A stretch of 64,000 nucleotides of DNA, taken from Orychophragmus violaceus. Its lineage: Eukaryota; Streptophyta; Magnoliopsida; Brassicales; Brassicaceae. The notes beneath the pieces were generated by a model. The model searched no databases and was not told the origin of the DNA. It worked only from the letters and a program-made list of their open reading frames with translations. The DNA lies in the NCBI GenBank assembly GCA_030180135.1, contig CM058234.1, positions 3,968,001 through 4,032,000 on the forward strand. Direction: 5' to 3'. This document shows, in pieces, positions 55,043 to 64,000 of this stretch (position 1 is the stretch's first letter; every line of letters starts with the position of its first letter). Made by a program: the position numbers and the translations under genes.

Positions 55043-57816
55043 ATGGACATTGTTGAGAGAAAAAGACCTAGAGGAACGTTTCTAAATCTGTTTGAGTGGC
55101 CTGGAAAATCAAGGAAGAAGCTTTTCTCATCCAATATCTCCCAAATCTCTGGTATGACTCAATCCTTTTGTTATATGTATATACCTCCATCTTGTATGTA
55201 TACATTAAGATGATCTGAAGTTTCATATTTATAAACAGAAGAATCAAAGCAAGCAAAGGAGAATGTTCAAAACCCCTCAGTTGTAAGCCTTTTACTCTCA
55301 ATACTACTTTCATTGTGTTATGCAATGACATGAACTGATTGTGTTATACCTCTGGTGTGATCTGTTTCAACAGTTTGAGGTTGATCAGACTGTAAAGAAC
55401 TCAACTTTCAACCCCAGAAGTGACTCAGGCTGTTGTGCATCGTCTGTAACTAGTGATGATGGAAATGTGGCAAGAGCACCGAGTGTGGTAGCGAGGCTCA
55501 TGGGTTTAGAGTGTTTACCGCTACCAAACGTTATGGAACCACGAGCTAATCCTGATCTTGATCCATACTTTCTCAGATCCTCACGCCAGGCAAACACTTG
55601 GGATGCTAATGCTGATCATAAGAGTGAGTTTGATGGCGTTTCTTGGGATCATTTGGATTCAAGAACGAGTAAAGGGCCACGTAAGCGGATGATTGAGCGG
55701 TTTCAAACTGAAACCTTACCTCCAAGATCTGCTAAACCGATCTCTGTCACTCACAATAAGCTCTTGTCCCCTATAAGGAATCCTGGTTTTGTTCCATCTA
55801 GGAATCCTGCTTATGTAATGGAAGCTGCTTCAAGAATGATTGAGTCAAGTCCACGGATGATGGCAAGAACAAGGGTGGTTTCATCATCTGATTCTTCTTC
55901 TCCAGTTCCATTAAGGATAAGAGATTTGAAGGAGAAACTAGAAGCTGCACAGAAAGCTTCTACTTCATGCCCTCAGATCTCTAATAACAGTAAGTACCTT
56001 AGGGGAGATCAAAACGAGAGGAAAACTACAGCTTTGAAGGGTGAAGTGAAGCCGCCTTCTTTCTCTGCGCAAGCAAAGGCCAGCAGTAATCTGAAACAAG
56101 ACAGCTTAACAACGTCCTCAAGTGGAAACAAAAGGACATCTTCTGGCCAAAAGGAGAAACCAGAAGCTAAGAACCGTGCAGTAAAAAGCCAGAATGGTCT
56201 CAAAGGATCTTCCTTAGGTGCAGGGAAGAATGTGCTCAAGCAGAACCATCAGAAGCAAAACTGCAGAGACAATCCGCAGAGTAGGAAAGCAATGAACAAA
56301 GTTGTAAACAAGGTTCTTGTGGACAGTGGATCTACATCGAAAAGCCCGGGTTTTACTACGACATCAGCAGAAAAACTGCGGAGAAAGAGTCTTCCTCGAA
56401 GCAAAAAACCGAGAAATGGAGTGCAAGAACCAGGAATCTATGAGGATAAACGGTTTAAAAGGAGTGAGAAGTCGATCAAATGCAACATTTCCATTGATGG
56501 TGACTTGAGCACGAGTAAAAATGATCAGAAAAGGGAAACGGATGTGATCTCTTTCACTTTCTCGTCTTCAATCAAAGGTTTATCATCTCACTCACAAGGA
56601 ACCAAACAAGATACAGACTCTGCTGTTAGATTCAATGTGATAGGTGGTGATTCTTTAAATGCACTTTTGGAGCAAAAGCTCAGGGAACTGACCTCGAAGA
56701 TTGAATCATCTAACTCTAGCTTGATCCAAGAAGAGTCTATGAGTTCCATTTCAAAGGATAGAGCGAACGGACATGGTGAATCAACTCAAAGCAGTCTTGA
56801 TAAAGGTTTAACCGAGAGTGAATCTGTTTCTGACTGCACTTCATTCTATAGCAACCAGAAATGTCAGGTTAGTGTCTGTAAAATGCAGCTTCACTATTCA
56901 ATAATATTCAATTGTTTTCCTGCTTACCAATCTCTGAGAAAATATTTTCTTTTTCACCTTAAAGAAGAAGAAGATGATACAGGGAGAAGAACATGAAGTT
57001 AGCAGCACCAGCACTCTTACAGGTATGTCTTTGTCAATTTATGTCTTGATTTTCTCCCTCTTTAATGGCTTATGTTTTGTATTTAACACCAAATTGATTG
57101 CATAAAATCTTGAATCTTTAGGACACAGGATGCAAATCTAATGTCTTGGTAGGGAATTGGTTAGATTTTGCAGCTAAATAAGCTTACTGTTGTTGTTGTT
57201 GTTGTTTTCAGGCATGAAACAGAGTTCGTCAGATCAAGAACCCACTTGGGTTTCATCAAACGAGTCCCACCAAACCTTAGATGAAACAGATTCAACACAT
57301 GATTGGGAGCTCGAGTACATAACCGAGATCCTCAACTCTGGCCAGCTCATGTTTCAAGACTTCACCTCAGGGATAACCACTGATGAAACACTATTACCTT
57401 CAAGCCTCTTTGATGAAATGGAATGCTCTAGAGGTTCTGTAACGTCAATGAAGATCGAAAGAAAGGCACTTTTCGACTATGTGAATCAATGCTTAGCAGT
57501 AAAATTTGAAAGGATGTTACTTGGAAACTGCAAAGGGATGATGATGTCAGGTGGGATTTTGTTGGAACATAGAAGAGATTTGTTGGCTGAAGAATTGAAC
57601 AGAGAAGTTAAAGGGTTGAAGAAGATGAGAGAGATGATGATTGACGAGCTTGTGGATCATGACATGAGTTGTTTGGAAGGGAGATGGATTGGTTTTGAGA
57701 GAGAGATGTTTGAGGAAGGTATTGATATAGAAGGAGAAATAGTTTCTAGTTTGGTTGATGATTTAGTTAGTGATCTTTTCTCTGTTGGCATTCTTAAACG
57801 GTCGGGTTGTTTTTAG
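55043..57816 (+). CDS. TRM7: TON1-recruiting-motif (TRM) protein, TRM7/LONGIFOLIA-like
   Basis: Five exons: 55,043-55,151, 55,239-55,282, 55,374-56,867, 56,965-57,022 and 57,212-57,816, GT-AG throughout, giving 769 residues. The N-terminal motif RPRGTFLNLFEWPGKSRKK and the VARLMGLECLP motif (DUF3741) are hallmarks of the TRM family. A long basic Ser/Lys-rich disordered middle follows. The C-terminal DUF4378 domain shows DWELEYITEILNSGQLMF, ALFDYVNQCLAVKFERML and the closing VSSLVDDLVSDLFSVGIL. TRM proteins bring TON1 and PP2A to cortical microtubules and the preprophase band. TRM7, TRM6 and TRM8 act in band formation. The 58-bp exon 4 depends on an AAAG|AAG acceptor and is the least certain. 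Position fits At3g58650. Confidence 0.9.
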
Positions 57817-58530
57817 AAGCTTCTGATCTTGTGTCTTAGAAGCTTCTCTTGGTTTTGAAATTGTCTGAATGAAGTAATTTGAAAATTATTTTGTCTTTAT
57901 TGGTTTGCTGCTAGAGAAGAAGCGTCATCCTGCATTTGATTTTATCTAATGAAGAACCGAATCTGGTTATGTTTTTTTTTTCTGGATTCGGTTTGGCAGA
58001 CCAAACCAAAATTTGTATTAATTTAATTAACCGAATCTCAAAATATTAGTAGATGTTTTGATTCTTGAATAAAAACACAAAAACTAAGAAATTTATTATA
58101 ATTAAAAAAATTATGAAAGAGATTACCAAATACGATAATTATAAAATATCATTTAAATTTTGCATTGGAATTGGAGAATAATCCATAAGAAAAAATAAAT
58201 CTCTAAAACATCTTACATTTAAAAACATATAAAGTATTACGGTATTTAAAAGTTGACATTGTCATAACACTCTATACGAATATGCTACCTTAGCAATAAT
58301 TAATCTTTTGAAGAGGTTTAGTGATATTTTTATTAAAAAATAAAAAAAGTCAAGGTGTCGGTGGCAAATGAAGAGTGTAAGAGCAAATGATCACAAACAA
58401 ATATAATAACTCTCTAATCTGGTGGTTTATTACCCGGTCGCTGCTTTGAGTCCGACAGAAAATATGCTATCTACAATATTTTTTTTAATAAATTAATAAT
58501 TCAATCTATTAATATAATTTTCCTCTCATA
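57817..58530. other. Intergenic DNA
   Basis: 3' UTR of the TRM gene, then AT-rich sequence without recognised elements. Confidence 0.5.
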
Positions 58531-58546
58531 AATTAAAATTTTGTTC

Positions 58547-59129
58547 GTCCATGGAAGTGGCTATGGGTTCTATCTAATTCATCTTTTTGCTGTTCATGGC
58601 ATGTGTTCGTTATTTCCGGATTGGATTGGCTTCGCTTCTAGTTTTCTTCGTCAGATCTCGTGGAGATTTGAGTTCTTCAAAGACTTCATACCTAGGTGTT
58701 CATCAGTCGTTTTCGACTTAACCGTTTTCGGGAATGTGATAGAATTTATGAGTGATTCTACTTGCCGGTCTATGAAGTTTCAGTTTCTTGGTACCATAGG
58801 TGTTTCCTCGTTGCTCTAGGAGGAGGTGGTTTAACGTTGGTTTGACCGAGGGCATTCCCGTTAAGCATTTCTCATAGGATTAGGATTTCCAGAAGATATA
58901 AAACCTTGTAAGATCAGAGTTATTGTTGGTGATTTATGATGCAAGGCGTTTCGGTTAATGTTCTAGTTTTTAGTTTCCTATGCTTCCTTTGTTTAGGATA
59001 ATGCTTTCTTTGTTTGAGCTTTCGTGTCCGGGGATATTTCTGTTTTCCACCGGCTGTAGTTGCGGATATAAACTATTTCAATCGGTTTGTAAGGATCCTA
59101 CCTTTCGTATAATATCAGATGAAAAAAAA
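58547..59129 (+). mobile_element. Poly(A) retroposon (Sadhu-like), probably 5' truncated, with 16-bp target duplication
   Basis: AATTAAAATTTTGTTC at 58,531-58,546 is repeated with one change (AATTAAATTTTTGTTC) at 59,130-59,145, directly after TATAATATCAGATG and an A run. The 583-bp insert is mixed-composition, non-coding (longest frame 92 codons, no domain) and shares the tail motif of the 42.5-kb element. Its shorter length suggests 5' truncation. Confidence 0.75.
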
Positions 59130-59145
59130 AATTAAATTTTTGTTC

Positions 59146-59979
59146 TAATTATAATAACTACTTTATCATTAAATTAATAATTATTATGATTCTGATGTTA
59201 TTAATTTATAAAAATTACTTAATATCGTACAAATATATTACATGTACCAAGTATTTAGCTTTAACATATGAATCATAACAAACAATTATATATACATTAT
59301 ATTAAAATCCCTAACGTAAAAATTTAAATAAGCTCTTAATCACTCTTTACAGCATGTACCAAATAAACTTCCATTTTCTAACATTCTTTATTAATATTAA
59401 AAATAATCATAGTAGGAAAAGTATATTAATCACATGATGATAATTTAAATATCCACTGATCTTATCAAAATATTGTTCTACATAAATATTCCAAGGAGAA
59501 GTAATGAAGATTGAAGAATAACTTGTCAGTTTCTGGTTATTTTTTTCCAACCTATAAACAAAAATCATTACTATTTGTACATTTAGTAGTTTAATTAATG
59601 AATGTCCGCTCCATCAATTGAATGAAGATTAATATCTAATTTTTAATAGGTAAAATTATATTTGTTGGTCAAAAATATTATATGTGATTATGTGTTGTCC
59701 AAAAACAAATATATATATACGAGTATTAATTTTCTTCTTATTATAAATCTGTTTGTATTAACTAAAAAATAATTGTTGACAAAATAATAAATATATATAT
59801 GTGATTATGTGTTGTCTAAAAAGAAAATATATATACTAGTACTAATTTTCTTATAATTATAAATCTCTCTGTATTAACTAAAAAATAAAGGTTGACAAAA
59901 ATTAAAATAAACAAAAGACTTAGCATAAAATTACCACCAATAAAGAGAAAGAGAAGCGACGGTGGTGATTCACGAGGGA
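59146..59979. other. AT-rich intergenic DNA
   Basis: No genes. An about 120-bp stretch with GTGATTATGTGTTGTC is present twice (near 59,687 and 59,802), each followed by ATATATATAC and ACTAATTTTCTT-like sequence, an imperfect tandem duplication. Confidence 0.5.
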
Positions 59980-60054
59980 TGACGTGTGATGCCAGCTGTC
60001 GATCGAAGAGAGGCGAATCTCCTTTTTAACACGTGACTCATCATGTCGCACGTG
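59980..60054 (+). promoter_or_regulatory. G-box/ABRE cluster upstream of the MAPKKK-like gene
   Basis: TGACGTG at 59,980-59,986 and two perfect CACGTG palindromes at 60,030-60,035 and 60,049-60,054. These bind bZIP and bHLH factors, and clusters of this kind mark ABA- or light-responsive promoters. A TATATAAA stretch follows near 60,153. Confidence 0.55.
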
Positions 60055-61133
60055 ATTTCGGCATCGTCACCTTGGTCAGTCGTCTCCCTTCTTCATCACT
60101 TTCCTAAAATCCCATCACTCTTTTTTTGTGTGCTCCAAACCAAAAATCAAAGCTATATAAAACCCCAATTTGCCAGTTCTCATTAAAAAAAAAGAATATA
60201 CGTACGCACATACATATGCTCTCTGATCGTTTGTGTGTGTGTACGTAACGCATATCTCTTTTGTTGTATTTGATCGGAGGATTTCTACTTCATCTGTCTA
60301 GCAGTGAGATCGATCGGGAAGTTCGATCGGAAAGTTCGATCGGAAATTGAATGCGTGGATCTGATTGCGGTGATTTTACGAAAACCCTTTCTTGAATTCT
60401 TTCTGTTTACTGGAATTGTGATTCATTTTGTTTATGTTTGTGTTAAATTTTGTACTGGATTGATCTCAGGGGGTTTCTAAATGGCCCCGAATCGGTTTAA
60501 GTTTTGGTGGGTTTTTCTTAAGGACTGATTTCGCATTGAAACTGAGTTTCTGGGTAGATCGAATGGGATCGTATTAATGAACTGTTTAATTTGGGAGGAA
60601 ATTTATGCATAATTGTTGTATTTAGTACCCGATGGTTTTCATGGGATCTAAGTTGATTTTTCAAGTTTCTGGCGTTGACCTAAAAGTTAGGATTGAATTG
60701 TGAGAGTGAATTCTATTATTCTTTTGGCTATAAAGAAACCCTTTTATGCATTCAGTGAAATACTTAGTCGTAGGACGCCGAGAATGTTGCTAATGCAGCC
60801 AGCCATCGTTGAAGTGGAGAAAGTTTGAATATTTCCCTCTGTTTGGCATTGCACTAGTTAGGTTGTGATGAGCAAAAAACTAGTTTGTTTCTTCAACGTA
60901 TGTTTTATGCATGGACATTTCTGAGTGGATTAAAAGCTTTGCCTTTTTTGTCTCCATTCATCCGATTACCATGGGTTTCTTATATACCATTTTCATCTAT
61001 GTGTATGCAGATTGAATGACCTCCAACTTAAGGACTACAGGTTTGCTTCACATTATACTGGTGTCTAAGTCTAATTGTTCCTTTTAGGAGATGATATGAT
61101 TTTCCTTTTATGATATACGTAGGCAAATAGACA
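60055..61133 (+). other. Promoter and 5' leader of the MAPKKK-like gene
   Basis: After a TATATAAA-like stretch near 60,153 the leader carries AGTTCGATCGG-type repeats at about 60,309-60,348. One or more leader introns probably end at TATGCAG near 61,010 and at ACGTAG near 61,121. These are inferred from splice-like motifs only. Confidence 0.4.
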
Positions 61134-63756
61134 ATGGGAGAGACACGAGATGATGCTGGGCCATCAGAACAAGGACCTTCGAATCAAAACTGGTGGCCTT
61201 CAGAATTTGTTGAGAGATTTGGTTCTGTTCATATGGGATCACAAGAAGAGACCTCAAGTTCTAAAGACTCACCTCGAAATCTTGGGAAAGATGGGCTGCC
61301 ATCTAATAGTGCGTCTAATGTTCTATGGAGCACTGGTTCTCTTTCTGAGCCGATCCCAAATGGCTTCTATTCCGTGATCCCGGTAAGTTTCAGTTAGGTT
61401 GATATTAGCGCTGGTCAATACGATTTCAGTGAGATTTATTCGAACTCAATTAACCAGTATCACCTGTCAATATTCCATACCTCCAAGTCTAGATTTTTTT
61501 CCTTCTCTTTTTCTTAATTTTTATAATTTCTACAGGATAGTAAATTGAAGCAACTATTTAATAGCATTCCTACATTGGAAGATCTTCATGCTCTGGGCGA
61601 CGAAGGTCGAAAGGCTGATGTGATCCTGGTTGATTTTCAAAAAGATAAAAAGCTTTTAAGGCAAAAGCAGTTGATTACCACACTTGTCAGTGGATTGAAC
61701 TCAAAACCAGCTGCCATTATCAAGAAAATTGCTGGACTGGTAAGAGCGGTTGAGATACTTTGTTTAAATGGTCAATTTACCTTAGAATATTTCTTGATGC
61801 ATTGCATGCTTTATCATCTCATTCGCTAGTGCGACCTAACTGCGATGTTCTTCTATAAATTTTTTTTTTCCAGTAAGAATCACTACATGACCATTTTTTC
61901 TCTATTCTAAAGCTGTATGCAATGATAAGATGAGGTAGGAAGAGTTGTGACAAAGTTGTCTGTCTAATGAAAAATGATGCTGAGAGTGTCCGTTATAATA
62001 CTAAGAAAGAGCCCACGTGAGCTTAGCTTCTGTGTTTTCTAAGTGTCACTAGACTATCAGTGTCTTTCTCTAATGCCACTTGTGCATTTTACTTACTTGG
62101 AAAAAGTGCTAAATTAGGAAATGTGTATCTTTGTTTGCTTGCCTTTTCTCCTTCATCCCATTTATTAGGCTTTACAAGGAACATCGTAAAATTTATAGAT
62201 ACGAGCAAGCATTTCATAAATTTGTTTATTCCTTTTAGTTATCATGAAACCTTTGTTGAAATGTCTGGCAGGTGGCAGATGTTTATAAGCAATCTACTCT
62301 GCAAAGCCCGGCAAAAACTACGCAATCTATTGAAACATGTGGTATTCAACTGCTAGGACAGATCAAGCATGGTTCTTGTCGTCCACGAGCTATCTTGTTC
62401 AAAGTTTTAGCTGATACGGTTGGTCTTCAATGCAAGCTTGTAGTGGTAAGTATTAAAATGTGATCAGTGATCTTGAGTATCATTCCATTTTGGCATGTGA
62501 TTGATTAGTTTTGATAGAGGGTTATTCTCGAGAAAAAAAAATATGGATCATGGCTTTAATGCCGAATAATCTGACCAGTTTTAAACTTGCTATGCATTTT
62601 GGTTTATTTGTTTGGTCAGGGTTTGTCAAGTGATGGAGCTGCTGAGAGTGTAGACTCATACAGTCATATTTCTGTGACGGTTCTTCTTAATTCTGTGGAA
62701 ATGCTGGTTGATCTAATGCGGTTTCCTGGTCAGCTTATTCCTCTATCAACCAAGGCAATATATATGAGTCATATCTCAGCGGCAGGGGAAAGTGATTCTG
62801 CAGAGAATGATTCTTGCGATTCACCTTTGGAGCCAAACAGTCCCATGTTTGGTTATCCAGAGCATGAAAAGTAAGCAGATATGAAATTTTTAACTGTTAA
62901 ATTGAACTGTAAGAATTGTTGTTGTTGGTGTGTATAGTTTCTAATTATTGTTGTTGTACAGTGCAGAAAAACTGGACGGGTCTCCATCAAGGAATATCCT
63001 GTTACGATCTGCCTCCGCACTAGAGAGAAAATTAAGGTGATAAGCCTTTGTTTAATTGTGTTTTTGCCTTCTGTTCTATTTAAACCGAGGACTGGAATAG
63101 ATGACCATTTGTATCTTCTATTCTCCAGTTTCTCACAGAGCGAGTCAAACATTGCTAATGAGTTTTGGCGGCAGAACCGGAGAAAGGTCATTGCTGATCA
63201 GAGGACTGCTGGTTCCAGGTTATTCTCATCACTGTTGAACTGTATATGTTTATGCATTCTGAAACCGAGTTTGATGTTTGGATCATCACATCATTCAAAA
63301 TTCCATTTTTCTTTAAATTATAAGATGCTTTATTTGTATCACCTGCAGTCCCGAGCATCTTTCCTTCCGAACACGTACAAAGTCCATGCTAAGTGGCGAC
63401 AAGAACTTGGGACAAGATTTCACCGGAAATGTTGCCTCATCAAGGTTGGTTATGTTTTTTTTCTTTCCTTTGCATCTGATTTAAGCTTTCAGTTTTAAAA
63501 ATATACAATTATTGCTGCAAGAGGTCATGGTGTTTGTTAGTCTGGTTTAGTGCTTACCGAGTTCTTTCCTCTAGTTTCTGATTTAACAATATAGTATCAG
63601 AGAACTTACTTCCTGTGCCTAAAGTTTGTTAAGTATTCTTATGTATTCAGTTTTCATGTGCAGCTGCAAATCTGTTGGAGGAGCGAAATTGGAAACTAAG
63701 AGAATAAGGAGGAGAAGCATTAGTATAACTCCTGAGATTGGTGATGATATCGTCAG
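61134..63756 (+). CDS. EDR1-domain MAPKKK-like protein kinase, N-terminal part (gene continues past window)
   Basis: Eight exons are readable: 61,134-61,382, 61,536-61,739, 62,272-62,445, 62,620-62,870, 62,962-63,036, 63,129-63,218, 63,349-63,444 and 63,664-63,756. The rest, including any kinase domain, lies beyond base 64,000. The start MGETRDDAGPSEQGPSNQNWW is followed by an EDR1-type regulatory domain: IPTLEDLHALGDEGRKADVILVD, QLLGQIKHGSCRPRAILFKVLADTVGL, ISVTVLLNSVEMLVDLMRFPGQLIP. Then come Ser-rich parts with possible phosphorylation sites (SPSRNILLRSAS, RRRSISITPEIGDD). Proteins of this type are Raf-like kinases related to EDR1/CTR1. By order and sequence it corresponds to At3g58640, whose role is little known. 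Confidence 0.9.
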
Positions 63757-64000
63757 GTGGGTGTTTACTTATGGCTCATTGACCGCCATAAGCATAGCAG
63801 AACTAGTATGATGGTCTTTGAGATGTTTGCATCCAGGTTACATATATAGTTCCTCTATTAACAACCTTCTCTGGTTTCAATAGTTGGGAACTTGGGATCA
63901 CATATTCTTACCTTACCGCACTAGCAGTGAATCTATAAAACATTCCATATATGGAACTAAAAGTTTTAGCAATTGCAGTGATCGTTAGCTCAGTGCATAA

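Noticed and set aside
63979..64000. Possible ninth exon of the MAPKKK-like gene after GCAG at 63,978
   Set aside because: Joined to exon 8 it would run into TAG within four codons; the true exon is probably beyond the window.
1..64000. A new multi-gene system or gene cluster
   Set aside because: Host genes are unrelated single-copy genes in conserved order; the unusual features are transposable elements and regulatory details.

Overview
This window is nuclear DNA from a plant of the mustard family (Brassicaceae), not A. thaliana itself. The intergenic DNA is AT-rich, the genes have short GT-AG introns, and several predicted proteins follow the Arabidopsis proteins almost residue for residue. 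All homology statements are recalled from protein families, not from a search. One assembly gap of exactly 500 N lies at 26,300-26,799.

Layout. The left half (1-33 kb) is mostly mobile DNA with one gene. It starts with a poly(A)-tailed non-coding retroposon (1-1,033). A hAT-type MITE with a perfect 8-bp target duplication follows (2,677-3,228). Next is a nearly full-length L1-type LINE (4,223-17,829), whose ORF1 is split by a young Ty1/copia element on the minus strand (5,016-12,354). The one host gene on this side is an LBD29-like LOB-domain transcription factor (21,547-22,330). After it come a Stowaway-like MITE, degenerate telomere-like DNA, the gap, a Ty3/gypsy 3' end with CCGCGG-rich tandem repeats, and an old internally deleted copia element (29,515-33,187).

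The right half (33.5-64 kb) is a conserved gene block: RPL11 (-), a receptor-like kinase (-), MBF1B (-), PCO5 (+), a ribosomal-L1-domain protein (-), TRM7-like (+) and an EDR1-domain MAPKKK-like kinase (+, cut by the window edge). This matches the run At3g58700 down to At3g58640 without a missing gene. An 8.4-kb stretch between MBF1B and PCO5 has grown by insertion of a GCGG-rich repeat family, a poly(A) retroposon with a 15-bp target duplication, and a Helitron-like element. LBD29 is At3g58190 in Arabidopsis and lies on the opposite side of this block, so a rearrangement is likely between 22 and 33 kb.

The genes do not form a pathway. They are single housekeeping or regulatory genes: ribosome and ribosome biogenesis (RPL11, L1-domain protein), transcription (LBD29, MBF1B), oxygen sensing (PCO5), cytoskeleton (TRM7-like) and kinase signalling. 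The points most worth following up are a bipartite auxin-response-factor site (spacing 8) in front of the LBD29 TATA box; a copia element with an intact gag, a decayed pol and almost identical LTRs; and a series of transposons whose target duplications can be read directly. I found no convincing new multi-gene system.
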